Below are positions 1 through 6,016 of a stretch of DNA of 6,016 nucleotides, one piece after another. The stretch comes from Phycisphaeraceae bacterium (GTDB taxonomy: Bacteria; Planctomycetota; Phycisphaerae; Phycisphaerales; Phycisphaeraceae). The first letter of the stretch is position 1, and each line of letters starts with the position of its first letter. The position numbers and the translations under genes were made by a program. The stretch spans positions 1-6,016 of the forward strand of contig SKPT01000297.1 in the NCBI GenBank assembly GCA_007119405.1. The letters are read 5' to 3'. The notes under the pieces are model-generated. The model had not been told where the DNA came from, ran no database searches, and worked only from the letters and a program-made list of their open reading frames with translations.

Positions 1-114
1 ACCAGTATCGCCGATGAAGGCGGTTTTGCCAAGCCGGTGGCTGAAGTTAAGCGCGGGGGCCTCGCTCGGGACCTGGGCCGCCGGCCGTCGGCGGGGGTGT
101 ATGCTCTGGCGGCT

Positions 115-873
115 GTGAGCGTCGAGCTGATCATCGTCGTGGGGGTGCTGGTCGTGCTGGGGGGGATGCTCCAGAGCGCGGTGGGCTTCGGCTTCAGCGT
201 CGTGACGGTGCCGGTGATGGTGCTGGCCGGGGTGGACCTGCCCGCGGCGGTGGCGATCGCGCTGGCCGCGACGATGGGGCAGGTCGCCTGGGCCTGCTGG
301 CGCAACCACGCCGCGATGCACTGGCCAAGCTACTGGCCGATGTTCTTCATCCGCGTCAGCACCATGCCCCTGGGCGTGCTGGCGCTGGCGTGGCTGACCG
401 CCGCGGGGCAGGGACTGATCAAGCAGGTGCTGGGCGGGATCCTGCTGACGGTGCTGGCGGCCCACTGGCTGCTGCGCGTCCAGCCACGCCAGCAGGTGGC
501 GCCGGCCTGGGGCGTGCTGGCGGGCACGACGAGCGGGTTCCTCGGCGGGCTGGTGGGCATGGGCGGGCCGCCGCTGGTGCTCTGGGTGATGGCCCACGAC
601 TGGCCCAGCCGGCAGGCCCGCGTGTTCCTCTGGTACAGCTTCCTGCCCATGCTGCCGCTGGCCCTGGCGATGCTCTGCTGGAAGTTCGGCCAGCCGGTGG
701 TGCACGCCACGGCGCTGGGCCTGATGCTCATGCCCCTGGCGGTCGTGGGCACGGTGCTGGGGCTGCTGATGGGCGCGCGGATGTCGCGCCGGCGGCTGCG
801 GGCGGCGACGCTGGCGCTGCTGGTGGTCGTGGCGCTGGTGGCCGTGCTCGAGCCGATGCTGCTCGGGCCGTGA
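115..873 (+). CDS. TauE/SafE family membrane permease (sulfite/organic anion exporter-like)
   Basis: This is an integral inner-membrane protein of the TauE/SafE (DUF81) family, whose members move sulfite, sulfoacetate or similar small anions; the substrate here cannot be read from sequence. From GTG 115 it is 252 residues, a normal family length. It is almost wholly hydrophobic, with about eight membrane segments. The two family half-repeats are visible: GGMLQSAVGFGFSVVTVPV near the N-terminus and SGFLGGLVGMGGPPLVLW about 120 residues later, each with the glycine-rich motif. A basic stretch (ARMSRRRLR) precedes the last helix. The frame is open to the left edge, with further GTG codons at 37 and 97. 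I chose 115 because it puts the first helix right after the start and removes a charged leader (KRGGLARDLGRR) unlike the family; none of the starts has a convincing ribosome binding site. The gene converges on the DUF255 gene. The family call is firm; substrate and start are not. Confidence 0.88.
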   Translation: MSVELIIVVGVLVVLGGMLQSAVGFGFSVVTVPVMVLAGVDLPAAVAIALAATMGQVAWACWRNHAAMHWPSYWPMFFIRVSTMPLGVLALAWLTAAGQGLIKQVLGGILLTVLAAHWLLRVQPRQQVAPAWGVLAGTTSGFLGGLVGMGGPPLVLWVMAHDWPSRQARVFLWYSFLPMLPLALAMLCWKFGQPVVHATALGLMLMPLAVVGTVLGLLMGARMSRRRLRAATLALLVVVALVAVLEPMLLGP

Positions 874-973
874 CGGATCGCGGCATCGACGTGCCGGCGC
901 TGCCGTAGGGTGGGTAGAGCGAATGCGAAACCCACCACGATGGCCGTGCATCCTCGACAGGGCTGGTGGCTGC
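874..973. other. Convergent intergenic junction
   Basis: This is the 100-base gap between the 3' ends of the permease gene and the DUF255 gene. It contains a short hairpin at 881-896 (CGGCA / TGCCG around TCGACG) and the stronger repeat hairpin listed separately. Neither is followed by a T-tract on either strand, so there is no canonical intrinsic terminator. Transcription from both sides must nevertheless stop around here. Confidence 0.6.
906..938. repeat. REP-like hairpin repeat (GGTGGGT...ACCCACC)
   Basis: A perfect 7-base inverted repeat, GGTGGGT at 909-915 and ACCCACC at 930-936, encloses a 14-base loop (AGAGCGAATGCGAA). The wider form, TAGGGTGGGT then a short GCGAA-containing loop then ACCCACC, resembles a dispersed intergenic repeat that I recall from several unrelated bacterial genomes. 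It lies between two convergent genes, where it could slow RNA polymerase or protect 3' ends. The inverted repeat is seen directly; its membership of a dispersed family is recalled and needs a genome-wide search. Confidence 0.6.
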
Positions 974-3283
974 CTACGTCTTGATCGAGATCGGCAGCTC
1001 GATCGTGTGCGGCTGCTGGCAGGCGGCGTCGGTGCAGGGCTGGTAGCGCAGCATCAGGCGCGGCCGGGCGCTCGACGGCGCGTCACTGCGGCGGCGCAGG
1101 TGGGCGCGCAACGTGATGTCGCCTTCGTAGACCGCCAGCGGGCGATCGGCGAAGGCCGGCCGACGCTCGACGGCGCCGGGATACTCCACGTCCAGGCTCA
1201 AGGCGTTGTCGCCGTCGAACTCGAGGGTGGTGGGCGTCAGTCCCGCGTCGGTCGCCTGGGCGGCCGTCAGGTGAAAGCCCGGCTCGATGTGCACGTGCAC
1301 CGCCAGTTCCGCCGAACCGTGGCGCAGATCGACGACCTCGGGCTCGACCGCCGCGACGACGGGCGGGGGCGCCTGCGACGGCTGGATCTCACCGCCGCCC
1401 GCCGCGTGGTCGATGCGCCCCGGCGCGATCTCGAGGGCGCGCAGCAGCGCGTGCTGCATGTGCACCAGCGCCACGCCCTGCTCGGCCAGCAGCCGGCCGA
1501 AGCTGCGCAGGTCGGTGATGGCCCGGCTCAGCCACGACTCGAGGTCCGTCAGCGCGTAGAGATCGAGCAGGTTGTGGATCATCTGGCTGTTGGCCGTGGG
1601 GATCACCCCGTCGTAGGTCGAGCGCAGGCGCACGAACAGGTCGCGCTGGTGCGCCAGCGTGTCGTAGTAGCCGCCGTTGTTGGAGAAGCGCTCGATGGCG
1701 GCGTGGGTGAAGCGCTGGGCCTCGTCGAGCCAGCGCGCCTCGGCGGGCTGGCCCAGGGCCAGCTCGATCAGGCCGTCGACCAGGTAGGCGTAATCTTCGA
1801 GAAACCCCAGGCCGCTGACCTCGCCGCGGCGCATCGAGCGGCGGAGCGTGTCGCCATCGTCGACCAGGTGCTCGAGCACGGCGTCGGCGGCGCGGGCGGC
1901 GGCGTCGAGGTAGCGCCGCTCGTTGAACACGCGGCCGGCGTGGGCCAGGGCGGCGATCATCATGCCGTTCCAGCTCGTGAGCACCTTGTCGTCCGTCGCC
2001 GGCTGGGGCCGCCGGTCGCGGATCGCCAGCAGCCGCTCGTTGATCCGCTGCCGATCGCGCGTCAGCCGCTCGATGCCCCCGGGCCGCTGGCGGGCAATGA
2101 GGTCCAGGTGTTGGGGCAGGTAAAGGACGTTGGCGGGCTCGGCGTCGGCGTGATGCGGGTCGCGGAAGTTGGGGCCCCGATCAAGGCCGTACATCGTCAT
2201 CGCCAGCTCGATGAGCTCCGGCTCGTCGGCCAGCGCCTGCTCGATCTGCTGCGGCGTCCAGAGGTAGTTGCCGCCCTCGCGGCCGGCGACCTCGGCGTCC
2301 TGGGCGCTGTAGAAGGCGCCCGACTCGTCAAGCATCTCGCGCAGGACGTAGTCGCAGGTCTCGCAGGCGACGCGCTTCCAGAGCGGGGCGTTGTGGCCGT
2401 TCGGATCGCCGGCGTAGGCGCTGGTGTAGACGTCGATGAGCTGGGCGTTGTCGTAGAGCATCTTCTCGAAGTGGGGCACGAGCCACTGCTCGTCGACGCT
2501 GTAGCGGTGGAACCCGCCGCCGACCTGGTCGTAGATCCCGCCGCGGGCCATGCTCTCGAGCGTGTGCGACAGCGGGCCGATCACCTGCCCGGCGCGGTCG
2601 TGGCGCGTCATGGCCTGGAGGAGCTTGAGGTTGGCGGGGTGGGGGAACTTCGGGGCGCCGCCGAAGCCGCGGTGGACCGGGTCGTAGCTGTGCAGCAATT
2701 GGTCCAGGGCGCGCTGGACGTGGCCCGGCGAAAGCTCGCCGGCCGTGTCGCCCTTCGTCAGGTGGGCGGCGACGGCCTCGGCGACCTGGTCGGCCTGCTG
2801 GAGCACCTGCTCGCGCTGCTCACGCCACGCCCGGGCCACGCTCGTCACGAGCTGGCCGAAGCCCGACATCCCGTGCATCGGCTCGGGCGGAATGTACGTG
2901 CCCGCCCAGAACGGCTTGAGCCCCGGCGCGTCGGCATTCGGCGGCGTGAGAAAAACACTCATCGGCCACCCGCCGCGGCTGGTCAGCAACTGCGTGGCGG
3001 TCATGTACAGCTCGTCGACGTCCGGCCTCTGCTCGCGGTCGACCTTGATGCTGATGCAATGCTCGTTGAGCAGCGCGGCCAGCTTCTCGTTCTCAAAAAC
3101 CTGCCGCTCCATCACGTGGCACCAGTAGCACGTGGCGTAGCCGACGCTCAGGAAGATCGGCTTGTCCTGCTCGCGGGCGGCGGCGAAGGCCTCGTCGCCC
3201 CAGGGGTACCAGTCGACGGGGTTGTGCGCGTGCTGGAGCAGGTAGGGGCTCGTCTCGTGGATGAGGCGGTTGGTGGGGGGCAT
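974..3283 (-). CDS. DUF255 (SPATA20/YyaL-type) thioredoxin-domain protein with DsbD N-domain-like C-terminus
   Basis: A 769-residue protein of the SPATA20/YyaL family, whose biochemical role is poorly known. Residues about 4-165 form the thioredoxin-like DUF255 domain, with family hallmarks [25 protein letters not shown] (C52, C55), [11 protein letters not shown] and [11 protein letters not shown]. Residues about 185-615 are an (alpha/alpha)6-barrel region like N-acylglucosamine 2-epimerases and glycosidases, with [52 protein letters not shown] and [12 protein letters not shown]. After an Ala/Pro linker (about 622-645), residues 646-769 look like a beta-rich DsbD N-terminal domain ending in [13 protein letters not shown] (C750, C755), in place of the usual family tail. 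No signal peptide is visible, so a cytoplasmic location is expected, which is odd for a DsbD-like module. ATG 3283 matches the usual family N-terminus; upstream there is only a weak GGAA. Stop is TAG. The family call is firm, the C-terminal domain probable, the activity unknown. Confidence 0.93.
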   Translation of the reverse strand: MPPTNRLIHETSPYLLQHAHNPVDWYPWGDEAFAAAREQDKPIFLSVGYATCYWCHVMERQVFENEKLAALLNEHCISIKVDREQRPDVDELYMTATQLLTSRGGWPMSVFLTPPNADAPGLKPFWAGTYIPPEPMHGMSGFGQLVTSVARAWREQREQVLQQADQVAEAVAAHLTKGDTAGELSPGHVQRALDQLLHSYDPVHRGFGGAPKFPHPANLKLLQAMTRHDRAGQVIGPLSHTLESMARGGIYDQVGGGFHRYSVDEQWLVPHFEKMLYDNAQLIDVYTSAYAGDPNGHNAPLWKRVACETCDYVLREMLDESGAFYSAQDAEVAGREGGNYLWTPQQIEQALADEPELIELAMTMYGLDRGPNFRDPHHADAEPANVLYLPQHLDLIARQRPGGIERLTRDRQRINERLLAIRDRRPQPATDDKVLTSWNGMMIAALAHAGRVFNERRYLDAAARAADAVLEHLVDDGDTLRRSMRRGEVSGLGFLEDYAYLVDGLIELALGQPAEARWLDEAQRFTHAAIERFSNNGGYYDTLAHQRDLFVRLRSTYDGVIPTANSQMIHNLLDLYALTDLESWLSRAITDLRSFGRLLAEQGVALVHMQHALLRALEIAPGRIDHAAGGGEIQPSQAPPPVVAAVEPEVVDLRHGSAELAVHVHIEPGFHLTAAQATDAGLTPTTLEFDGDNALSLDVEYPGAVERRPAFADRPLAVYEGDITLRAHLRRRSDAPSSARPRLMLRYQPCTDAACQQPHTIELPISIKT

Positions 3284-3354
3284 CGAAGCGTTCCGGCGTA
3301 TTGCGGTTTATCCTGATGTTAGGCGCGCCGACATCGGCGGCGTGTCGAGCCGCG

Positions 3355-3404
3355 CGCACGGCCGTGGGGGCGTGGCTGGTAACACCCCTCCCTTCGGGTG
3401 GGGT
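3355..3404 (+). repeat. Composite intergenic repeat module, copy 1
   Basis: CGCACGGCCGT (3355-3365, with the palindromic core ACGGCCGT) is followed by a linker and then a hairpin. The hairpin pairs ACCCC 3384-3388 with GGGGT 3400-3404, then CCC 3390-3392 with GGG 3396-3398 across one T/T mismatch, with loop TTC. The same 11-mer followed by a CACCC...CTCCC hairpin recurs in the same orientation at 3682-3732, which suggests a dispersed repeat family. Confidence 0.5.
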
Positions 3405-3406
3405 CG

Positions 3407-3425
3407 GGCGAGGGTGCGCCCTGCC
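3407..3425. repeat. Short hairpin GGC-AGGG / CCCT-GCC
   Basis: AGGG 3411-3414 pairs with CCCT 3419-3422 around a TGCG loop. The stem extends by GGC 3407-3409 with GCC 3423-3425 if G3410 bulges out. It directly follows the copy-1 hairpin and may be part of the same repeat unit. No T-tract follows on either strand. Confidence 0.4.
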
Positions 3426-3484
3426 GCGTTGCATCAACGACATGACGGGCGAGTGCCTCACAAGAGTAGCGGGTGCGATGTACG

Positions 3485-3627
3485 GGGTGCCACTGGCGGC
3501 TTGCCCGCCAGTGCCTGGGCGCCGCCCACGGCTTGGGCGTTCGATCTCACGACGATTAACGCAGTTTCGACGGTTATGGAAGGGTTCATGGGCCTGGGCA
3601 CTGGCGGACAAGCCGCCAGTGGCACCC
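3485..3627. repeat. REPIN-like doublet of inverted palindromic repeats
   Basis: Two 31-base arms, 3485-3515 and 3597-3627, are inverted copies of each other with one mismatch (C3504 versus A3608). Each arm is itself a hairpin: CACTGGCGG 3491-3499 with CCGCCAGTG 3505-3513 (loop CTTGC), and CACTGGCGG 3599-3607 with CCGCCAGTG 3613-3621 (loop ACAAG). The 81-base centre contains mutually exclusive short stems, since TGGGC 3516-3520 and TGGGC 3534-3538 can both pair with GCCCA 3524-3528. Similarity stops sharply at 3485 and 3627, and no target-site duplication is visible. Two REP-type palindromes in opposite orientation around a short spacer is the architecture of REPINs, which RAYT transposases mobilise. 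The arm motif also matches a palindrome I recall as common between planctomycete genes. The structure is seen; the element class is inferred. Confidence 0.75.
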
Positions 3628-3681
3628 GACCCAGCGCATCGTGCGACTGCTACAAGTCTGACAGGCACCCCACGACGATGA

Positions 3682-3732
3682 CGCACGGCCGTCGGAGACA
3701 CCCTCCCCCTGCCCCCTCCCGGAGGGAGGGGG
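3682..3732 (+). repeat. Composite intergenic repeat module, copy 2, with strong hairpin at the recQ 3' end
   Basis: CGCACGGCCGT (3682-3692) matches 3355-3365 exactly. It is followed by GACACCCTCCCCC and a perfect 9-base hairpin, CCCCCTCCC 3712-3720 with GGGAGGGGG 3724-3732, loop GGA. The hairpin lies 11 bases past the recQ stop on the minus strand, so it may contribute to 3'-end formation. However, the run of three T's follows it only on the plus strand, so it is not a canonical terminator for recQ. The arms form a homopyrimidine/homopurine mirror-like tract with several G-runs. Confidence 0.55.
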
Positions 3733-3743
3733 TTTGGCGGTGC

Positions 3744-6016
3744 TCAATCGTGTGCATCCGTGGTTTTATCCTCGCCCACGGCGCGGCCGCGCTCGTGGGC
3801 GACGGTCAGGCGGATGCTCTCGTAGTCGACCTCGCCGCCGAGGGCGTCGTGGATGGGTTTGAGCAGGTTGTGGCCATGCTCGGCGGCGGCGTCACGGACG
3901 CGCCGGGCCACGCCGGGATCGACCCAGGCGTCGATGGAGGCAGGCCGCTGCGTCTCGATGAACTCGGCTAGGTACTCGGCCGTCGTCGAGCGGGCCCGGC
4001 CGATGGCCTCGGCAACCGCGTCGATGCCCCGGCCGTCGGCGAAAAGCTCCATCGCCTGGGCCTTGGCGGCGTTGGGCCGACGCTCGCGATCGCGCTGACG
4101 CTCGATGTTGGCCCGCGGCCGCGATCCCACGGCCGCGTCGGTGTCCAGCCCGTTGTCCCGGCAGTAGCCGACGATCGCGTCGACGAAGCGCTGGCCGAAC
4201 TGCTCGAGCTTCTTGCGCCCCACGCCGCGGACGTGCACGAACGCCTCGAGCGACCCGGGGCGCACGTGGGCCAGCTCGCGCAGCGTCTGGTCGCCGAAAA
4301 TGACGTAGGGCGGCACCGATTGCTCCTCGGCCAGGTCGCGGCGCAGCTCGCGCAGGTGCTCGAACAGGCCGCGATCCACGCCCTCCCAGGAGACCTCGTC
4401 GACGGCGGTGCGGTGGACCCTGGTGCCGCCAGGGTCGGCCAGGTACACCTCCCGCTGGCCGCGCAGCACGGCCCGGGCGTCGTCGGTCAGTGACACGGTG
4501 GGGTACTCCCCGGTGCTGCGGTCGAGCAGCCCCTGGTCGACGAGCTGGTAGGTGAGCTGGATGAGGGTCTTTTCGTCGAACTCGCGCAACAGGCCGTACG
4601 TGCTGAGCTGGTCGTGGCGGCGTTGGCCGATGGTGGCGCTCTTGCTGCCGCGCAGCACGTCGACGAGGTACTTGACGCCGTAGGGCCGGTCGAAGCGGCC
4701 GACGCATGAGAGGATCTTCTGCGCCACGGTGGTGGAGTCGGGCAGGGCCTGCACCTCGCCCAGGCACACATCGCAGGCGCCGCAGTTCTCGTGCGGGTAC
4801 TCCTGGCCGAAGTAGCGCGACAGGGCCCGGTGGCGGCACTGGAGCGTGCGGCAGTAGCCCTGCATGTGGCGCAGCAGCTCGGTCTGCGCGGCGATGACCG
4901 CCTCGGGGTCCTCGGCGTTCGCGGCGCTCATGCCGATCAGGTGCTCCCAGCGGGGCACGTCGCGCCCGGAGTAGAGCAGCACGCACTCCGCCTCGAGCCC
5001 GTCGCGCCCGGCCCGGCCCGTCTCCTGCTGGTAATGCTCCACCGTCTTGGGCATCGCCGCATGAATGATGCAGCGGACGTTGGACCGGTCGATGCCCATG
5101 CCGAACGCCACCGTCGCCACGACGACCTCCAACCGCTCGGCGGCGAAGTCTTCCTGGATGCGCGTCCGGTCCTGCTTCTCCATGCCCGCGTGGTAGGCGG
5201 CGGCTCGCACGCCCAGCGCCTTGAGGTGGTCGGCCAGCTCCTCGGTGTCGCGGCGGCTGATGCAGTAGACGATGCACGCCTCGCCGGCGTGACGCTTGAC
5301 GATCTGGTGCGTCTGCTGGAACGTGTCGGCCGCGGGCAGCACGCGGTAGATGAGGTTCGGCCGATCAAACGTGCCGATGACGCGCGCCGGGTCGCGCAGC
5401 TTCAGTTGCTCGACGATGTCCTGCTGGACGCGCGTGGTGGCCGTGGCCGTGAACGCGTGAATGCTCGCTTGCGGGAAATGGTCGCGCAGCTCGGCCAGGC
5501 GACGGTACTCGGGGCGAAAGTCGTGGCCCCACTGGCTGATGCAGTGGGCCTCGTCAATGGCGAAGCTGCTCACCGGGTGGCGTTTCAGGTAGTTGATGAA
5601 CCGGTCGCTCAGCAGCCGCTCGGGTGTGACGAACAGCAGGTGGTAGCTGCGGTCGATGACGCCCCGGCGGGCTTCGTTGCGCTCGTGCGGGTCCAGGTGG
5701 CTGTGCACCGCCGCGGCCGGGTACCCGCACTGGCGCAGGGCGTCGACCTGGTCCTTCATCAGCGCGATCAACGGCGAGACGACGATGTCCATCCGCCCCG
5801 CCACCGCCGGCGGCACCTGGTAGCAGAGGCTCTTGCCCGCCCCCGTGGGCAGGACGACGAGCGAGTCGCGGCCGTTGAGCCCGGCGTCGATGGCCTCGGC
5901 CTGGAGCGGGCGCAGCGACTCGAAGCCCCAGTAGCGGGCCAGCACCTCCTGGATCGCGGGCGTCGCGGGCGCGGGGCCGGTGGCGGGGGCGTCGGCGTCG
6001 GCGGGGGCGGGAGCGG
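3744..6016 (-). CDS. recQ: ATP-dependent DNA helicase RecQ (5' end beyond window)
   Basis: RecQ is a 3'-to-5' DNA helicase acting in recombinational repair and stalled-fork processing. Residue numbers count from GTG 5945. The helicase core shows LRPLQ, Walker A PTGAGKS (K38), DEAH (131-134) followed by the RecQ aromatic loop CISQWGHDFRPEY, FTATAT (165-170), FGMGID and QETGRAGRDG (arginine finger R314). A zinc site of C370, C388, C391 and C394 follows, then the RQC winged helix (about 405-495), an HRDC domain (about 525-597, with VIFGDQTLRELA and VRGVGRKKLEQFG) and a C-terminal helix-turn-helix region (about 622-715). Stop is TGA at 3746-3744. The frame stays open upstream of GTG 5945 through an Ala/Pro-rich stretch to the edge. 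GTG 5945 is an unlikely start, because AGGAG directly abuts it and it would cut the conserved first helix (IQEVLARYWGF). The gene is therefore called partial. All catalytic motifs are intact. Confidence 0.96.
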   Translation of the reverse strand, partial: APAPADADAPATGPAPATPAIQEVLARYWGFESLRPLQAEAIDAGLNGRDSLVVLPTGAGKSLCYQVPPAVAGRMDIVVSPLIALMKDQVDALRQCGYPAAAVHSHLDPHERNEARRGVIDRSYHLLFVTPERLLSDRFINYLKRHPVSSFAIDEAHCISQWGHDFRPEYRRLAELRDHFPQASIHAFTATATTRVQQDIVEQLKLRDPARVIGTFDRPNLIYRVLPAADTFQQTHQIVKRHAGEACIVYCISRRDTEELADHLKALGVRAAAYHAGMEKQDRTRIQEDFAAERLEVVVATVAFGMGIDRSNVRCIIHAAMPKTVEHYQQETGRAGRDGLEAECVLLYSGRDVPRWEHLIGMSAANAEDPEAVIAAQTELLRHMQGYCRTLQCRHRALSRYFGQEYPHENCGACDVCLGEVQALPDSTTVAQKILSCVGRFDRPYGVKYLVDVLRGSKSATIGQRRHDQLSTYGLLREFDEKTLIQLTYQLVDQGLLDRSTGEYPTVSLTDDARAVLRGQREVYLADPGGTRVHRTAVDEVSWEGVDRGLFEHLRELRRDLAEEQSVPPYVIFGDQTLRELAHVRPGSLEAFVHVRGVGRKKLEQFGQRFVDAIVGYCRDNGLDTDAAVGSRPRANIERQRDRERRPNAAKAQAMELFADGRGIDAVAEAIGRARSTTAEYLAEFIETQRPASIDAWVDPGVARRVRDAAAEHGHNLLKPIHDALGGEVDYESIRLTVAHERGRAVGEDKTTDAHD

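Larger units (their letters stand above)
3284..3743. other. Gene-free, hairpin-rich interval between recQ and the DUF255 gene
   Basis: I see no credible gene in these 460 bases: the open frames are short, overlap repeats and resemble no protein I know. From left to right it holds the DUF255 gene's upstream region, a hairpin at 3384-3404, a second at 3407-3425, a REPIN-like inverted repeat pair at 3485-3627 with an AT-richer centre (about 3546-3590), and a hairpin at 3712-3732 next to the recQ stop. The promoter of the DUF255 gene should lie here. The stretch just before its start (3284-3320) is less GC-rich than its surroundings, but I cannot assign -35 and -10 boxes with confidence. Confidence 0.7.

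Noticed and set aside
1..36. Frame-1 residues ADEGGFAKP at the left edge resemble the DEGG(F/Y)AP loop of enolase.
   Set aside because: The match is about six residues, the following residues do not continue as enolase, and the frame runs into the permease without a stop. Chance is more likely; sequence further left would decide.
330..938. Open frames overlapping the permease gene (minus 330-938, plus 390-908).
   Set aside because: Arg/Ser- or Gly/Ala-rich translations without motifs; shadows of the permease gene in GC-rich DNA.
115..3283. Functional link between the sulfite-type permease and the thioredoxin-domain protein.
   Set aside because: The genes are convergent and cannot share a promoter; adjacency alone in one genome is not evidence of a shared pathway.
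923..3316. A 797-codon open frame antisense to the whole DUF255 gene.
   Set aside because: It is codon-aligned with the sense gene, so antisense stops would need sense codons TTA, CTA or TCA, which a high-GC3 gene avoids. Its translation is low-complexity Val/Gly/Arg/Ala-rich and has no family features.
3485..3627. Inverted repeats considered as a CRISPR array or insertion sequence ends.
   Set aside because: There are only two units, they are in opposite orientation with an 81-base gap, and there is no transposase and no target duplication. A REPIN-like doublet fits better.
3093..3701. Minus-strand 202-codon frame spanning the repeat interval and the start of the DUF255 gene.
   Set aside because: It is out of frame with the real gene and reads through hairpin repeats; the translation is Arg/Pro-rich with no motif.
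3712..3735. Strong hairpin followed by TTT, considered as a rho-independent terminator.
   Set aside because: The T-run follows the stem on the plus strand, whereas recQ is transcribed on the minus strand and no plus-strand gene precedes it. The hairpin was kept as a repeat with only a possible role in 3'-end formation.
3261..3971. Plus-strand open frames across the repeat interval (3261-3971, 3301-3681).
   Set aside because: They run through palindromic repeats and into the antisense of recQ, with no conserved motif. The open frame reflects GC-rich repeats lacking stops.
3892..5368. Long minus-strand frames inside recQ (3892-5277, 4487-4771, 4937-5368).
   Set aside because: Arg/Ala/Pro-rich shadows overlapping an intact recQ frame with all catalytic motifs.

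Overview
The window is a very GC-rich stretch of bacterial chromosome with three protein-coding genes and two non-coding intervals built from hairpin-forming repeats. Base composition, strong G/C preference at third codon positions and a characteristic intergenic palindrome (CACTGGCGG-loop-CCGCCAGTG) point to a planctomycete, possibly of the Phycisphaerae. That assignment is inferred from recalled genome style; no marker gene here proves it.

Layout, left to right. A plus-strand gene (about 115-873) encodes a TauE/SafE-type membrane permease, a family that moves sulfite, sulfoacetate or related small anions. A 100-base convergent junction (874-973) follows and carries a GGTGGGT/ACCCACC hairpin. 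A minus-strand gene (974-3283) encodes a 769-residue SPATA20/YyaL-type (DUF255) protein: an N-terminal thioredoxin-fold domain with a CYWC motif, an (alpha/alpha)6-barrel domain and, unusually, a C-terminal domain resembling the N-terminal domain of DsbD. A 460-base gene-free interval (3284-3743) holds at least five hairpins, including a REPIN-like pair of inverted 31-base palindromic repeats and two copies of a module made of CGCACGGCCGT plus a CCC/GGG hairpin. A minus-strand recQ helicase gene (3744 to beyond 6016) fills the rest. It has helicase, zinc, RQC, HRDC and C-terminal helix-turn-helix parts, and its 5' end lies off the right edge behind an Ala/Pro-rich linker.

The genes do not form an obvious pathway. 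recQ and the DUF255 gene share a strand, but 460 bases of repeats separate them, so they are probably transcribed independently. The permease gene converges on them. The most distinctive points are the domain exchange at the C-terminus of the DUF255 protein and the dense repeat interval upstream of it. I see no defence system, CRISPR array, tRNA, rRNA or transposase gene, and no clear new multi-gene system.
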